Assembly: GCA_017471085.1 (NCBI GenBank)
Contig: JAFUWW010000021.1
Location: 1 to 19,646 of the forward strand
DNA length: 19,646 nt
Source: Bacteroidales bacterium
GTDB lineage: Bacteria; Bacteroidota; Bacteroidia; Bacteroidales; UBA932
Reading direction: 5' to 3'
The notes beneath the pieces were generated by a model that saw nothing but the letters and a program-made list of their open reading frames with translations, did no database searches and was not told the origin of the DNA. Of the stretch, positions 7,146 through 15,604 are shown piece by piece. The position numbers and the translations under genes are program-made. Numbering within the stretch: position 1 is the stretch's first letter; each line of letters starts with the position of its first letter.

Positions 7146-8987
7146 ATGAAAAAGTTATTCGCATATATACTTGCAGCAGGCCTGACACTCTCCTTCGCTT
7201 CCTGCTCGAAGAGCTTCATGGAAATCGAACCGGTGGGTTCCGTGGGCGAGGCCACCCTGGCTAATACGGAAGGCGTGGACATGCTCCTTACCGGTGCTTA
7301 CGCCGCTCTTTATGCCCCGCGCTCTTTCTGGTCCAACTACAACAACTCCATCACCAACTGGCTTTGGGGTGACATGATGGCCGGTGACGCCGGCAAGGGC
7401 TCCATGTATTCCGATCAGCCGCCGATGCAGTCCCTGGAAGAATACAAGATTTCCAGTGACAATGCCGCTATTACGGACCACTGGGCATCCCTCTTTGACC
7501 GTATCAGCCGTCCGAACGCCGTCCTTCACGAGGCCGAAGTCTGCAAAGAGGCCCTCTCCGCTGTTCAGGGCGAGGCAAAGAACATGTACCTGGAGGTTAC
7601 CGCCCAGGCCCGTATGCTCCGCGCCATCTTCCAGTTTGAGCTGGTGAAGTCGTTCGGCGCCGCTGTTCCGTACATCTCCACCGAGGCTTATGAATCCGCC
7701 ACCGACCCCAAGCAGGGCAACGTGGACGAAAATGGACAGTATGTCTACATCTGGAACAACATCATTGAAGACCTCGAATATGCCGTGGAGAACCTCCCTG
7801 CCACCTGGTCTTCTACCGGTGCCTACGGCCGCTTCAACAAGTGGGGCGCCAAGGCCCTGCTGGCCAAGGTGAAACTGTTCCACGCTTCCCCTTATACCGG
7901 CCATAATGGTACCGAGGACAGCGCCGCCAATTGGAACGAGGTGAAGACCCTCCTGAAGGATGTCATCGACAATGGTATGAACGCCAAGGGTGTCAAGTAT
8001 GCCCTCAACGACAACTACGAGCAGCTCTGGGTTGCCGGTCAGTCCGACTGGACCGGAGAGAGCGTCCTGGATATCCAGACCACCATTGCCGGTACTGCCA
8101 TGAATACCGCCGACTTCTATGTCACCTTCCTGGTGGGCAAGACCGGACAGGGCGGCTGGGGCTTCCTGGGCTCCACCAACGACATGGCCCTCAACTACGC
8201 CGTAGACGCCAAGGGCCTTCCGCGTGCCGATTTCCGCTCCATGGCTCCTGTCTCCACTTCCACCAACGGACAGGACGTTACCACCGACCTTACCGTGGCC
8301 ATGGATCCCCGCGTGGACGTTGCCGTCGGCCGTTTCGGTGTTCCTTTCTGGGATTACGGCATTCCTACCAATGTGGCCGGTTGGGTCCGCGACTATACCA
8401 ACCAGGGCTTCTATATGGAGAAGAAGTATGATCCGAAGAAAGCCGATGTGGGCTCCCTTTCCATCGCCGGCTATCCGATGACTACTGCCAAGAACCTCCA
8501 CATGATCCGTACCGCCGACCTGTACCTGATGTACGCCGAGGCTTGCCTCAAGACCGGTGATGTGGCCACGGCTGTGACCTACATCAACAAGGTTCGTGAG
8601 CGCGCCCAGAAGAGCTGCGTCACCAACGAGGGCGCCGGCTATACCATGGAGGTCATGGATAATGCGGGCAATGTGGTCTCCACCGTCGCCGACGCTGCCG
8701 GAACGTATCGCATCGGCCTGTATCCCGCTTCCCTCACCGCCGAACAGGCCTGGACCGCCCTCCGTCGCGAGCGTCGTCTGGAACTGGGTATGGAAGGCCA
8801 CCGTTTCTTCGATCTGGCCCGCTGGGGCATGGTTCAGGAGGAACTCAATGCTTACTTCGACCATGAGAAGAATGTTCTCAGCAAGTTCTCCAAGTGCCAC
8901 GTGAGCAAGAACATCTACTGCATGCCTATCCCTGCAGATGAGATTGCCGTCCTGGAAGGCAAGCTGAAGCAGAGCGAAGACTGGTAG
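7146..8987 (+). CDS. SusD/RagB-type surface nutrient-binding lipoprotein
   Basis: A 613-aa lipoprotein that forms the lid of the SusC channel on the cell surface. A signal peptide ends in a lipobox-like FASC, with lipidated Cys20, followed by SKSFMEIEP, the usual start of mature SusD proteins (CxxFLDxxP-like). The N-terminal TPR-like helices begin around EGVDMLLTGAYAAL. The hallmark C-terminal segment RRERRLELGMEGHRFFDLARWG lies near residues 539-560, followed by a PIPADEI motif. At 613 aa it is somewhat longer than the 500-550 aa of many members. It starts 16 bp after the susC-like stop and is certainly co-transcribed. A strong terminator follows. The ligand cannot be inferred because no degradative enzyme accompanies the pair. 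Confidence 0.96.
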   Translation: MKKLFAYILAAGLTLSFASCSKSFMEIEPVGSVGEATLANTEGVDMLLTGAYAALYAPRSFWSNYNNSITNWLWGDMMAGDAGKGSMYSDQPPMQSLEEYKISSDNAAITDHWASLFDRISRPNAVLHEAEVCKEALSAVQGEAKNMYLEVTAQARMLRAIFQFELVKSFGAAVPYISTEAYESATDPKQGNVDENGQYVYIWNNIIEDLEYAVENLPATWSSTGAYGRFNKWGAKALLAKVKLFHASPYTGHNGTEDSAANWNEVKTLLKDVIDNGMNAKGVKYALNDNYEQLWVAGQSDWTGESVLDIQTTIAGTAMNTADFYVTFLVGKTGQGGWGFLGSTNDMALNYAVDAKGLPRADFRSMAPVSTSTNGQDVTTDLTVAMDPRVDVAVGRFGVPFWDYGIPTNVAGWVRDYTNQGFYMEKKYDPKKADVGSLSIAGYPMTTAKNLHMIRTADLYLMYAEACLKTGDVATAVTYINKVRERAQKSCVTNEGAGYTMEVMDNAGNVVSTVADAAGTYRIGLYPASLTAEQAWTALRRERRLELGMEGHRFFDLARWGMVQEELNAYFDHEKNVLSKFSKCHVSKNIYCMPIPADEIAVLEGKLKQSEDW

Positions 8988-9009
8988 TCCATCGGCTCCC
9001 AAAGACAGA

Positions 9010-9044
9010 GGGGGACTGGCCAATTTCAGGCTGGTCCCCCTTTC
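9010..9044 (+). terminator. Rho-independent terminator after the susCD operon
   Basis: A 12-bp stem (9010-9021 with 9029-9040; GGGGGAC pairs with GTCCCCC, then two G-U wobbles and GCC/GGC) encloses a 7-nt loop, AATTTCA. A T-rich tail follows. It lies 22 bp after the SusD stop codon. Confidence 0.88.
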
Positions 9045-9048
9045 TCTG

Positions 9049-9079
9049 TTGCTTTCTTAGTGAAAAAAACTTATATTTG
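9049..9079 (+). promoter_or_regulatory. Bacteroidota-type promoter of the DUF4954-dehydratase operon
   Basis: TTG (9049-9051), a 20-nt spacer and a perfect -7 element TATATTTG (9072-9079). Transcription should begin near 9083, about 22 nt before the ATG at 9105. The -33 element lies just beyond the susCD terminator stem, so the two operons are insulated with almost no spare DNA. Confidence 0.75.
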
Positions 9080-9104
9080 TGGCATAGAAACAATTAGGTT
9101 CAAG

Positions 9105-11084
9105 ATGAATTATCAACCTTTGACCGCAGACCAGATCCAGATTCTGGTGGAGCGCGGATGCAAATCGGAGGACTGGAGCAAGGTGGAGACTTCAGACCCG
9201 GATTCCCTGCAATATATCCGCAACGTCCGTTTTTCCGGGCATGTGAAATTCGGCCGTTTCAATACGGATTTCATCCTTCCGGGCGGGCTCTCCAAGCATT
9301 CCGGCATAAGGAACGCCACACTGCACAACGTCACCATCGGTGACAATTCCCTGGTAGAGAACATCACGGACTATATCGCCAATTACGAGATCGGCAGCGA
9401 CAGTTACATAGAGAATGTCGACATCATCCTGACGGACGGTCCCTGCCGGTTCGGCAACGGAGTGGAAGTCTCCGTGCTGAACGAGACGGGCGGCCGCGAA
9501 GTGAAGATCTATGACAGGCTCAGCGCCCAGACCGCCTATGTGCTGGCCATGTACCGCCACCACCCGGAAGTCATCGCCCGGCTGAACGCCCTCATCGACG
9601 AATATGCCCAAAAACAGACGTCCTCCATGGGCCGCATCGGCAACCATGTCTCCATCCGCAACACCCGCTACATCGGCGGCGTACGCATCGGGGACGGGGC
9701 CGATATCTTCGGCGTCAGCCGCCTCCGCAACGGCAGCGTCAACAGCAACATGACAGCGCCCGTCACCATCGGCCATGGCGTGATTGCCGACGATTTCATC
9801 ATCTGCAGCGGCTCCTCCATCACGGACAACACCACCCTGGAACGCTGCTTCGTGGGGCAGAGCTGCCGGATGGGCCATGCCTACAGCGCCTCCGATTCGC
9901 TGTTCTTCAGCAACTGCCAGGAAGAAAACGGCGAGGCCTGCGCCATCTTCGCCGGTCCTTTCACCGTCACCCATCACAAATCCAGCCTGCTCATCGCCGG
10001 CATGTTCTCCTTCATGAACGCCGGCTCGGGATCCAACCAGTCCAACCACATGTACAAACTGGGTCCCATCCATCAGGGCGTGCTGGAGCGCGGCTCCAAG
10101 ACGGCCTCGGATTCCTATGTCCTCTGGCCGTCCCGCGTGGGCGCCTTCTCGCTGGTGATGGGCCGCCATGTCACCCACTCGGATACCACCAACCTGCCGT
10201 TCTCCTATCTCATCGAGCAGCAGAACACCACTTACCTGGTGCCCGGAGTGAACCTCCGCAGCGTCGGCACCGTCCGGGATGCCCAGAAATGGCCCAAGCG
10301 CGATGCCCGCAAAGACCCGGACCGCCTGGACTGCATCAACTACAACCTTCTGAGCCCTTACACCATCCAGAAGATGCTCAAGGGCATCAAGCTGCTGCAG
10401 AACCTGCAGTATTCCTCCGGAGAGCTGTCCGACATCTACTCCTACCACAGCACCAAGATCCGCAACAGCTCCCTCAAGAACGGTCTCCGCTATTACCGGA
10501 CGGGCATCACCAAATTCCTGGGCAATTCCATCATCACCCGCCTCAAAGACATGCCCAAGGGCGCGTCGGACGAGGAAATCCGCCGGATCCTGAAGCCTTC
10601 CACCGAAGTGGGTACCGGCTTCTGGGTGGACATCAGCGGCCTCATCGCCCCCAAATCGGCCATCGAGAACCTCCTGGACGATATCAAGAGCGGCAAAAAA
10701 GACCTGGAGGCGGTCGCCCTGACCTTCAGCGAGCTGCACAAGAATTATTACGAATACGAATGGACCTGGGCCTACGACAAGTTCGGCGACTTCTTCGGCT
10801 ATCCGCTGGAAACCATTACAGCCGCGCAGGTGAAAGACATCGTGGAGCAGTGGAAGAGCGCCGTCATCGGCCTGGACAAAGACCTGTACGAAGATGCCCG
10901 CAAGGAATTCAACCTGGCCGCCATGACAGGCTTCGGGGCCGACGGTACCAAGGAGGACAAGGAGCACGACTTCTCCGAGGTGCGCGGCGACTTTGAATCC
11001 AACTCGTTCGTCGCCGCCGTCCTGGACCACATCCGCACCAAGGAGGCCCTCGGCAACAATTTGATTGAAAGACTTTCCCGTTAA
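9105..11084 (+). CDS. DUF4954 family protein with LpxA-like left-handed beta-helix
   Basis: A 659-aa protein I recognise as the Bacteroidota DUF4954 family, whose biochemical role is not established. Loose hexapeptide repeats typical of a left-handed beta-helix occur at about 40-130 and 176-260 (for example IGGVRIGDGADIFG at 190-203), and further helix-like repeats run to about 400. This is the fold of sugar-nucleotide acyl- and nucleotidyltransferases. The C-terminal 250 residues are mainly helical and charged. The start is set at ATG 9105, giving MNYQPLTADQIQ. A GTG at 9060 is also in frame but lies inside the promoter, so it would not be in the mRNA. The CapD-like dehydratase gene begins 16 bp downstream, suggesting a shared part in surface-glycan or nucleotide-sugar metabolism. 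That link is inference; the family call is fairly firm. Confidence 0.85.
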   Translation: MNYQPLTADQIQILVERGCKSEDWSKVETSDPDSLQYIRNVRFSGHVKFGRFNTDFILPGGLSKHSGIRNATLHNVTIGDNSLVENITDYIANYEIGSDSYIENVDIILTDGPCRFGNGVEVSVLNETGGREVKIYDRLSAQTAYVLAMYRHHPEVIARLNALIDEYAQKQTSSMGRIGNHVSIRNTRYIGGVRIGDGADIFGVSRLRNGSVNSNMTAPVTIGHGVIADDFIICSGSSITDNTTLERCFVGQSCRMGHAYSASDSLFFSNCQEENGEACAIFAGPFTVTHHKSSLLIAGMFSFMNAGSGSNQSNHMYKLGPIHQGVLERGSKTASDSYVLWPSRVGAFSLVMGRHVTHSDTTNLPFSYLIEQQNTTYLVPGVNLRSVGTVRDAQKWPKRDARKDPDRLDCINYNLLSPYTIQKMLKGIKLLQNLQYSSGELSDIYSYHSTKIRNSSLKNGLRYYRTGITKFLGNSIITRLKDMPKGASDEEIRRILKPSTEVGTGFWVDISGLIAPKSAIENLLDDIKSGKKDLEAVALTFSELHKNYYEYEWTWAYDKFGDFFGYPLETITAAQVKDIVEQWKSAVIGLDKDLYEDARKEFNLAAMTGFGADGTKEDKEHDFSEVRGDFESNSFVAAVLDHIRTKEALGNNLIERLSR

Positions 11085-11100
11085 ACTAAACTTCAGACCT

Positions 11101-13002
11101 ATGAGTTTTCTCCGCAGGGTTTTTTCCTCCAAGGTACTCCCTTCCTGGATGATTTTGCTGCTGGATACCATTTTGGTAGCTGTTTCGGTGATTGTAGCCT
11201 TCCTGCTCCGGTATTCTTTCCCGGAACTGGATACAATGCATGTGCAGGCCTGGATTACCATGGGCCTCGCCCTGGCTTTCACCCTGCTGTATTCCCGGCT
11301 GTTCCATACCTATTCCAATGTGCTGCGCCTGTCGTCCTTCGCAGACCTGATGAACATCTTCGTGTCCGTGACGCTGGCCTACATTTCCTGCATCATCGCT
11401 TCCGTTATCCTGGAATTCTCTGCAGGCGAGGCGTTTGCTCCTCCCGTAGCCGTGCTGGTCATCGCCTATGTGTTCTCGTTCCTCCTGATGGCGCTGCTCC
11501 GCATGTTCATCAAGAGCATGTACGACCTCTTCAACGAAGACCGCGTCCACACCGTGAACACCTTCGTGTACGGCACCAAGATCGGCGGCGTGAACATCGC
11601 CAAGAGCATCCGCCTCTCCACCAGCAACAAGTTCCACCTGAAGGGGTTCATCGCCGATGATCCCGCCATGAAGGACAAGGTGCTGATGGGCGTGAACGTG
11701 TATCTGAACGACGACAACCTGCTGGAGCACATCCGCGAGAACAACGTCCATGCCATCATCGTATCGCCCGTCAAGGCCGATAACCTGAAAAAGACCGATA
11801 TCGCGGACCGTCTCCTGAAAGAGGATGTGTCCATTTTCCTGGCGCCGGAAGTCACCGACGACTGGCAGGGCGTGAAGAAGGGCGGCCAGCAGATCCGCCA
11901 GGTGCAGATCGAAGACCTCCTGGGCCGCGATCCTATCCACATCAACATGCAGAAGATCGCCTCCCACCTGGAAGGCAAGCGCGTGCTCATCACCGGCGCC
12001 GCGGGCTCCATCGGCAGTGAAATCATGCGGCAGGTGGCTATGTTCAACCCCTATCAGCTCATCCTGATAGACCAGGCCGAAACCCCGCTGCACGACATCC
12101 GCCTGGAACTCAAGCGCAAGTGGTCGGAGATGGACGCCCCCACCATCGTGGCCGATATCTCCAATCAGGAGCGTATGGAAGCCATCTTCAGCCAGTACAA
12201 GCCGGAGTACGTGTTCCATGCTGCCGCCTACAAGCATGTGCCCATGATGGAAGATAACGTGTCGGAAGCCATCCAGAATAACGTGAAAGGCACCAAGATC
12301 CTGGCCGACCTGTCCGTGAAATACGGTGTGAAACGCTTCGTGATGGTGTCTACCGACAAAGCCGTGAATCCGTCCAACGTGATGGGCTGCTCCAAGCGCA
12401 TCTGCGAAATCTACGTCCAGGCCCTGGCCAAGAAGATCCAGAAAGAGCACCTGGCCGGCACCCAGTTCATCACCACCCGTTTCGGCAACGTGCTGGGGTC
12501 CAACGGCAGCGTGATTCCGCTGTTCCGTAAGCAGATAGAGAGCGGCGGCCCCGTCACCGTGACCCATCCGGAAATCATCCGTTACTTCATGACCATCCCG
12601 GAGGCCTGCCAGCTGGTGCTGGAGGCCGGCAGCATGGGCAAGGGCGGTGAAATCTACATCTTCGACATGGGCGAGCCGGTGAAGATCCTGGACCTGGCCA
12701 AGAAGATGATCCGCTTGAGCGGCCGCCAGGACATCAAGATCGAGTTCACGGGCCTGCGCCACGGCGAAAAACTGTACGAGGAACTCCTCGCCACCAAGGA
12801 GAACACCAAGCCCACTTCGCACGACAAGATCATGATCGCCAATGTGCGCGAGTACGACTTCGACGATATCTCCGACGACATCGACGCCCTGATCCTGAGC
12901 AGCTATTACTTTGACTCCATGCGCACGGTGGGCAGGATGAAAGACCTGGTGCCCGAATTCAAGAGCCTGAATTCTCCGTACGCGGTTCTGGACCATGACT
13001 AA
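11101..13002 (+). CDS. Membrane-bound UDP-sugar 4,6-dehydratase (CapD/WbpM/PglF-like)
   Basis: A 633-aa polysaccharide-biosynthesis protein. Four membrane segments lie at about residues 16-38, 50-68, 83-106 and 114-138, followed by a CoA-binding-like Rossmann domain (VYGTKIGG, 157-164). A second, extended SDR domain begins with the NAD motif GAAGSIG at 299-305. The catalytic region STDKAVNPSNVMGCSKR has Met428 where classical SDRs have Tyr, with Lys432, as is usual for the WbpM/PglF/FlaA1 group. These enzymes convert UDP-GlcNAc (or a relative) to the 4-keto-6-deoxy sugar, the first step toward modified sugars of capsule, O-antigen or glycoprotein glycans. ATG 11101 was chosen; an in-frame TTG at 11065 would overlap the upstream gene by 20 bp. 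It shares an operon with the DUF4954 gene and ends before a bidirectional terminator. Confidence 0.92.
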   Translation: MSFLRRVFSSKVLPSWMILLLDTILVAVSVIVAFLLRYSFPELDTMHVQAWITMGLALAFTLLYSRLFHTYSNVLRLSSFADLMNIFVSVTLAYISCIIASVILEFSAGEAFAPPVAVLVIAYVFSFLLMALLRMFIKSMYDLFNEDRVHTVNTFVYGTKIGGVNIAKSIRLSTSNKFHLKGFIADDPAMKDKVLMGVNVYLNDDNLLEHIRENNVHAIIVSPVKADNLKKTDIADRLLKEDVSIFLAPEVTDDWQGVKKGGQQIRQVQIEDLLGRDPIHINMQKIASHLEGKRVLITGAAGSIGSEIMRQVAMFNPYQLILIDQAETPLHDIRLELKRKWSEMDAPTIVADISNQERMEAIFSQYKPEYVFHAAAYKHVPMMEDNVSEAIQNNVKGTKILADLSVKYGVKRFVMVSTDKAVNPSNVMGCSKRICEIYVQALAKKIQKEHLAGTQFITTRFGNVLGSNGSVIPLFRKQIESGGPVTVTHPEIIRYFMTIPEACQLVLEAGSMGKGGEIYIFDMGEPVKILDLAKKMIRLSGRQDIKIEFTGLRHGEKLYEELLATKENTKPTSHDKIMIANVREYDFDDISDDIDALILSSYYFDSMRTVGRMKDLVPEFKSLNSPYAVLDHD

Positions 13003-13018
13003 GTTCGACAAAAAGAAA

Positions 13019-13059
13019 ACAAAAAAGAGAGCAAGTTGTTGGCTTGTCCTCTTTTTTGT
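13019..13059. terminator. Bidirectional terminator between convergent operons
   Basis: An 11-bp perfect stem, ACAAAAAAGAG (13019-13029) with CTCTTTTTTGT (13049-13059), extends inward through CAAG/CTTG around TTGTTGG. The A-run and T-run give a poly-U tail in either direction. It lies between the stops of the dehydratase gene (13002, plus) and the aminotransferase gene (13073, minus). Confidence 0.85.
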
Positions 13060-13072
13060 CTGATGGCGGCCT

Positions 13073-14266
13073 CTATTTCCGGGCGTTGTATTCCTCCAGC
13101 GCTTCTTGCAGGAGGTACAGGCAGCGGGCCAGGTCTTCGATTTTGAGGACATAGGCCATGCGGACCTGGTTGCGTCCCAGGCCGGGGGTGCTGTAGAAGC
13201 CGGCGGCGGGAGCCATCATGACGGTCTCGTTGTTCCGGCGGAAATCCGTGAGGCACCATCGGCAGAAATCCTCGGCATCTTCTACGGGAAGGGAAACCAC
13301 CGTATAGAAGGCGCCCTGGGGCATGGGGGAGACCACGCCGGGGATTTTGTTCAGGCCGTCAATGAAGAAGTCCCTTCGGGCCTTGTATTCCTTGTGACAG
13401 GCGGCCAGGTACTCTTCCACACCTTCGATGGAGTTCTCCGCCACAATCTGGCCCAGCAGGGGCGGACTCAGACGGGCCTGGCAGTACTTCATGATGGTGT
13501 CGTGCACCTGTTTGTTGCGCGTGACGGCCATGCCGATCCGGATGCCGCACTCCGAGTAGCGCTTGCTCACAGAATCAATGACCACCACGTGCTGGTCCAT
13601 GCCCAGATTGAGGGCGCTGAGGTAGGCGCCGTCCGAGTAGATGAATTCACGGTAGACCTCGTCCGAGAACAGGAACAGATTGTGCCTGAGGACGATGTCT
13701 TTGATCTTGTACAGCTCTTCCGGCGAATAGACATAGCCGGTGGGGTTGGACGGATTGCAGAGGAGGATGGCCTTGGTCCGGGGCGTGATCACCGCCTCGA
13801 AGGCCTCTGCCGGCGGCAGGGCAAAGCCCGTTTCGATCGTGGAAGTGACGGTACGGACCACCACTCCGGCCGTCTTGGCGAAGGAAATGTAGTTGGCATA
13901 GCCGGGTTCCAGCATGATGACTTCGTCACCGGGATCCAGGCAGGCCATGAAGGTGAGGAGGATGGCCTCCGAACCGCCCGTGGTGACGATAATCTCTTCG
14001 GGCGAGAGCTTGATTCCGAAATGCCCGTAATACGTGACCATCTTCTGCCGCAGGGACAGGTAACCTTCCGAGGGACTGTACTCCAGGGTTTTCCTGGTGA
14101 CATGCTTGAGGGCTTCCAGGCCTTTTTCCGGGGTGGGCAAGTCCGGCTGGCCGATGTTCAGGTGATACACTTTTACGCCCTGTGCCTTGGCGGCATTGGC
14201 CAGGGGGGCGAGTTTGCGGATGGGAGAGGACGGCATCTGGGTGCCGCGGCTGGAAATATCCGGCAT
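13073..14266 (-). CDS. Pyridoxal-phosphate aminotransferase, class I/II (AspC-like)
   Basis: A 397-aa fold-type I aminotransferase, cytoplasmic, exchanging an amino group between an amino acid and a 2-oxo acid. The PLP lysine is K235 in SVSKRYSECGIRIG. Other expected residues are present: the phosphate-binding TTGGSEAI (95-102), NPSNPTG (171-177), SDEVY with D202 and Y205, and the carboxylate-binding arginine R369 in NQVRMAYV. Length and order are normal. It resembles bacterial aspartate/prephenate-type aminotransferases, but the true substrate cannot be decided from motifs alone. The gene starts 13 bp after the ROK regulator stop with no terminator between, so the two are co-transcribed. Its 3' end faces the dehydratase gene across a shared hairpin. 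Confidence 0.92.
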   Translation of the reverse strand: MPDISSRGTQMPSSPIRKLAPLANAAKAQGVKVYHLNIGQPDLPTPEKGLEALKHVTRKTLEYSPSEGYLSLRQKMVTYYGHFGIKLSPEEIIVTTGGSEAILLTFMACLDPGDEVIMLEPGYANYISFAKTAGVVVRTVTSTIETGFALPPAEAFEAVITPRTKAILLCNPSNPTGYVYSPEELYKIKDIVLRHNLFLFSDEVYREFIYSDGAYLSALNLGMDQHVVVIDSVSKRYSECGIRIGMAVTRNKQVHDTIMKYCQARLSPPLLGQIVAENSIEGVEEYLAACHKEYKARRDFFIDGLNKIPGVVSPMPQGAFYTVVSLPVEDAEDFCRWCLTDFRRNNETVMMAPAAGFYSTPGLGRNQVRMAYVLKIEDLARCLYLLQEALEEYNARK

Positions 14267-14279
14267 AATGGCTCAATAT

Positions 14280-15482
14280 TTAAAGGATTCCAAGGATGCG
14301 GCTTCTGGACAGCAGCGCTGCGCCGATGGGAGCCGCCGTGCGTTTAAGGTCGGTTATTCTGATGGTCGTATCCTGATTGGCGATGTTCAGCACATGGCGC
14401 TTGACGGCCGTGCGGATGGGCAGCATCAGGTAATCGCCGGCCGCCACGGCCAGCTTGCCGCCGATCACCACCAGCTCGGGATTGAAGATGTTGATCAGGC
14501 CGGCCAGGCCCTTGCCCAGGTTGGTTCCGATTTTCTCCACCGTCTCGATGGCCAGGATGTCCTCGTTGCGGATGGCCTCGAAGATGTCGTTCAGGTTCAC
14601 CCTTCCCTCGGCCCTGTATTTGCCAGCCAGGGACGATGCACGCCCGGACTGGAGCTTCTCGCCGATCATCCGCACCAGGGCGGAGCCGGAAGCGCCGGTT
14701 TCCAGGCAGCCGATCTTGCCGCAGCGGCACATCTGGCCGTTGTCCAGGAGCGGGAAGTGGCCGAACTCACCGCTGTAGCCGGAGGTGCCGAAATACAGCT
14801 TTCCGTTCAGGATCATGCCCATGCCCAGACCCCAGCTGACATTCACGAACAGCACGTTTTTCTCCTTGCCCATGCTGCCCAGGTATTCGCCGTAGGTCAT
14901 GGCGCGGGAGTCGTTCTCCAGCACCACGTGCACGCCCAGGTCTTCTTCCAGGATGCTGCTGATGGTGCGGCTTTCATCAAAGGAATAGCTGTTGGAGTAG
15001 CCTGTGACCGGGTTTACGCGGCCCGGGAAGCTGATGCCCAGCGCCATCACCTTGTTCCATTCAATGTTCTCGTCGCTGAAGAACGTGCGGAGCATGGAGG
15101 AAATCCGGTGCACCGCTTCCTCGTTGCGCTCCATCTTGAAGGGGATATCGTCCTTGAATGACAGCAGACCGCCCTTGAAGTCCGTGACGGCAATGGTGGC
15201 ATGACTGTTGCGGATGTCCACGCCGATGAAATAGCCCGCTTCCGGATTGAGCCCGTAGATTGAAGGACGGCGCCCGCCCGAAGTGCCGGACTTGCCCATG
15301 TCCACCATGAAGCCCTCGTCAATCAGTTCGCCGATCAGCTTGGTGGCGGTGGGGACGGACGCCCCGATGGCTTCGCTCAGCGCGGCGATGCTATGTTCAC
15401 CTTCTTCTATGCTAAGATACAGGATGTTCTTTTTAAGAAGCGTGTTCTTGTTATCTTTCTTTTCAAGGAATGTCTTTCGCAT
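14280..15482 (-). CDS. ROK family transcriptional regulator (NagC/Mlc/XylR-like)
   Basis: A 400-aa protein with an N-terminal winged helix-turn-helix (about 14-62; SIAALSEAIGASVPTATKLI) and a C-terminal ROK sugar-binding domain. The ROK zinc site is intact: H242 in GEFGHFPLL and C252, C254 and C259 in MCRCGKIGCLE. The N-D-x-x-A region reads ENDSRAM with D191, the residue equivalent to the sugar-kinase catalytic base. The nucleotide-binding loops are less clear, as in many non-kinase regulators. It probably represses genes for sugar or amino-sugar use and is released by a sugar or sugar phosphate; the ligand is unknown. A -7 element and an overlapping 9-bp dyad just upstream suggest it controls itself and the co-transcribed aminotransferase gene, possibly also the divergent HAMP-trkH operon. 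Confidence 0.9.
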   Translation of the reverse strand: MRKTFLEKKDNKNTLLKKNILYLSIEEGEHSIAALSEAIGASVPTATKLIGELIDEGFMVDMGKSGTSGGRRPSIYGLNPEAGYFIGVDIRNSHATIAVTDFKGGLLSFKDDIPFKMERNEEAVHRISSMLRTFFSDENIEWNKVMALGISFPGRVNPVTGYSNSYSFDESRTISSILEEDLGVHVVLENDSRAMTYGEYLGSMGKEKNVLFVNVSWGLGMGMILNGKLYFGTSGYSGEFGHFPLLDNGQMCRCGKIGCLETGASGSALVRMIGEKLQSGRASSLAGKYRAEGRVNLNDIFEAIRNEDILAIETVEKIGTNLGKGLAGLINIFNPELVVIGGKLAVAAGDYLMLPIRTAVKRHVLNIANQDTTIRITDLKRTAAPIGAALLSRSRILGIL

Positions 15483-15502
15483 AGTTCTTATGTTTTAGCG
15501 AG

Positions 15503-15510
15503 CAAAGATA
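15503..15510 (-). promoter_or_regulatory. -7 element of the ROK-aminotransferase promoter
   Basis: The minus strand reads TATCTTTG, a perfect TAnnTTTG element, about 20 nt upstream of the ROK ATG at 15482. No good TTG is found 19-21 nt further upstream, so the -33 half is weak. This could suit a regulated promoter. Confidence 0.6.
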
Positions 15511-15533
15511 ATAAAAATATTTCATTTATTATC
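15507..15533. promoter_or_regulatory. Candidate operator dyad overlapping the ROK promoter
   Basis: A perfect 9-bp inverted repeat, GATAATAAA (15507-15515) and TTTATTATC (15525-15533), is separated by 9 nt. The left arm covers half of the -7 element. The size and spacing suit a dimeric winged-helix repressor. The assignment to the ROK protein is inference from position only; the DNA is A+T rich, so a chance dyad is possible. Confidence 0.45.
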
Positions 15534-15604
15534 CGCTTTTTACAAATATTTTTAGAAATTTAAGGAGAACAGGCAGGGGCTTACCTAATGTAACTGAAAA
15601 TTTG

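Noticed and set aside
11065..11100. Upstream TTG start for the dehydratase
   Set aside because: It would add 12 residues overlapping the DUF4954 gene; ATG 11101 gives a normal start shortly before the first membrane helix.
9192..13152. Long minus-strand open frames opposite the DUF4954 and dehydratase genes
   Set aside because: They mirror the real coding strand, have His/Asp/Val-rich translations with no family motifs, and conflict with clear genes and promoters on the plus strand.
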